This document shows, one piece after another, positions 5,466 to 5,491 of a stretch of 5,491 bases of DNA. The notes beneath the pieces are model-generated. The model made no database searches and was not told the DNA's origin. It worked only from the letters and a program-made list of their open reading frames with translations. Source of the stretch: Candidatus Poseidoniaceae archaeon (GTDB lineage: Archaea; Thermoplasmatota; Poseidoniia; Poseidoniales; Poseidoniaceae); contig DUKP01000062.1 of assembly GCA_013329295.1 (NCBI GenBank), positions 1 to 5,491 on the forward strand, written 5' to 3'. Position 1 is the first letter of the stretch; each line of letters begins with the position of its first letter. The position numbers and the translations under genes were made by a program.

Positions 5466-5491
5466 GGGCCTGTAGCTCAGTCAGGTAGAGC
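5466..5491 (+). tRNA. 5' end of a tRNA gene, cut by the right edge
   Basis: The last 26 bases fit a tRNA 5' half. Acceptor strand GGGCCTG is followed by T8-A9, D-stem GCTC pairing perfectly with the terminal GAGC, and a D-loop AGTCAGGTA containing A14 and the G18-G19 pair. The anticodon lies beyond the window, so the amino acid cannot be assigned; a GGGCC-type acceptor is shared by several archaeal tRNAs. The rest of the acceptor stem, anticodon arm and T arm would be needed for a complete call. Confidence 0.88.

Noticed and set aside
1..5491. CRISPR arrays, insertion sequences, transposases or phage genes
   Set aside because: No regularly spaced repeats, terminal inverted repeats flanking a transposase, or integrase-like product were seen. 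The tRNA at the right edge could be an integration target, but no attachment duplication is visible here.

Overview
The window looks archaeal and most resembles a marine Thermoplasmatota genome such as Marine Group II/III (Poseidoniales-like). The reasons are a compact AT-rich layout, an archaeal/eukaryotic-type RNase P protein (Pop5/Rnp2), a divergent FtsZ-family protein, an Mtq2/HemK2-like methyltransferase domain, mostly absent Shine-Dalgarno sites and AT-rich TATA-like upstream boxes. The lineage is an inference; no rRNA or other taxonomic marker is present.

Layout. (1) At the left edge is the first 23 codons of a leftward gene, which encode a convincing signal peptide. (2) A promoter-containing gap separates it from a rightward pair: a ~98-residue TPR protein, then a 304-residue minimal FtsZ-like GTPase. 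(3) The FtsZ-like gene meets, tail to tail, a leftward gene for a 457-residue protein with about ten membrane segments and a long acidic C-terminal tail; the two stop codons interlock over 4 bp. (4) A short AT-rich divergent intergenic region serves this membrane gene and a rightward pair: rnp2, then a two-TM protein with a large exposed loop. (5) That pair meets, with a 12-bp overlap, a long leftward gene encoding a fusion of an N-terminal HemK2/Mtq2-like methyltransferase and a C-terminal biotin-protein ligase. (6) At the right edge is a promoter-like AT box and the first 26 bases of a tRNA gene.

How the genes relate. Two translation or RNA-processing elements (RNase P subunit, tRNA) and possibly the methyltransferase domain share the right half. 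The left half carries a candidate cytoskeletal module: TPR adaptor, tail-less FtsZ-like GTPase and, convergently, a membrane protein with an acidic cytoplasmic tail. The module is a hypothesis from adjacency only. The most unusual items are the methyltransferase-biotin ligase fusion and the minimal FtsZ-like protein, which keeps the T4 and T7 catalytic loops but has altered T1 and T3 loops and no C-terminal tail.
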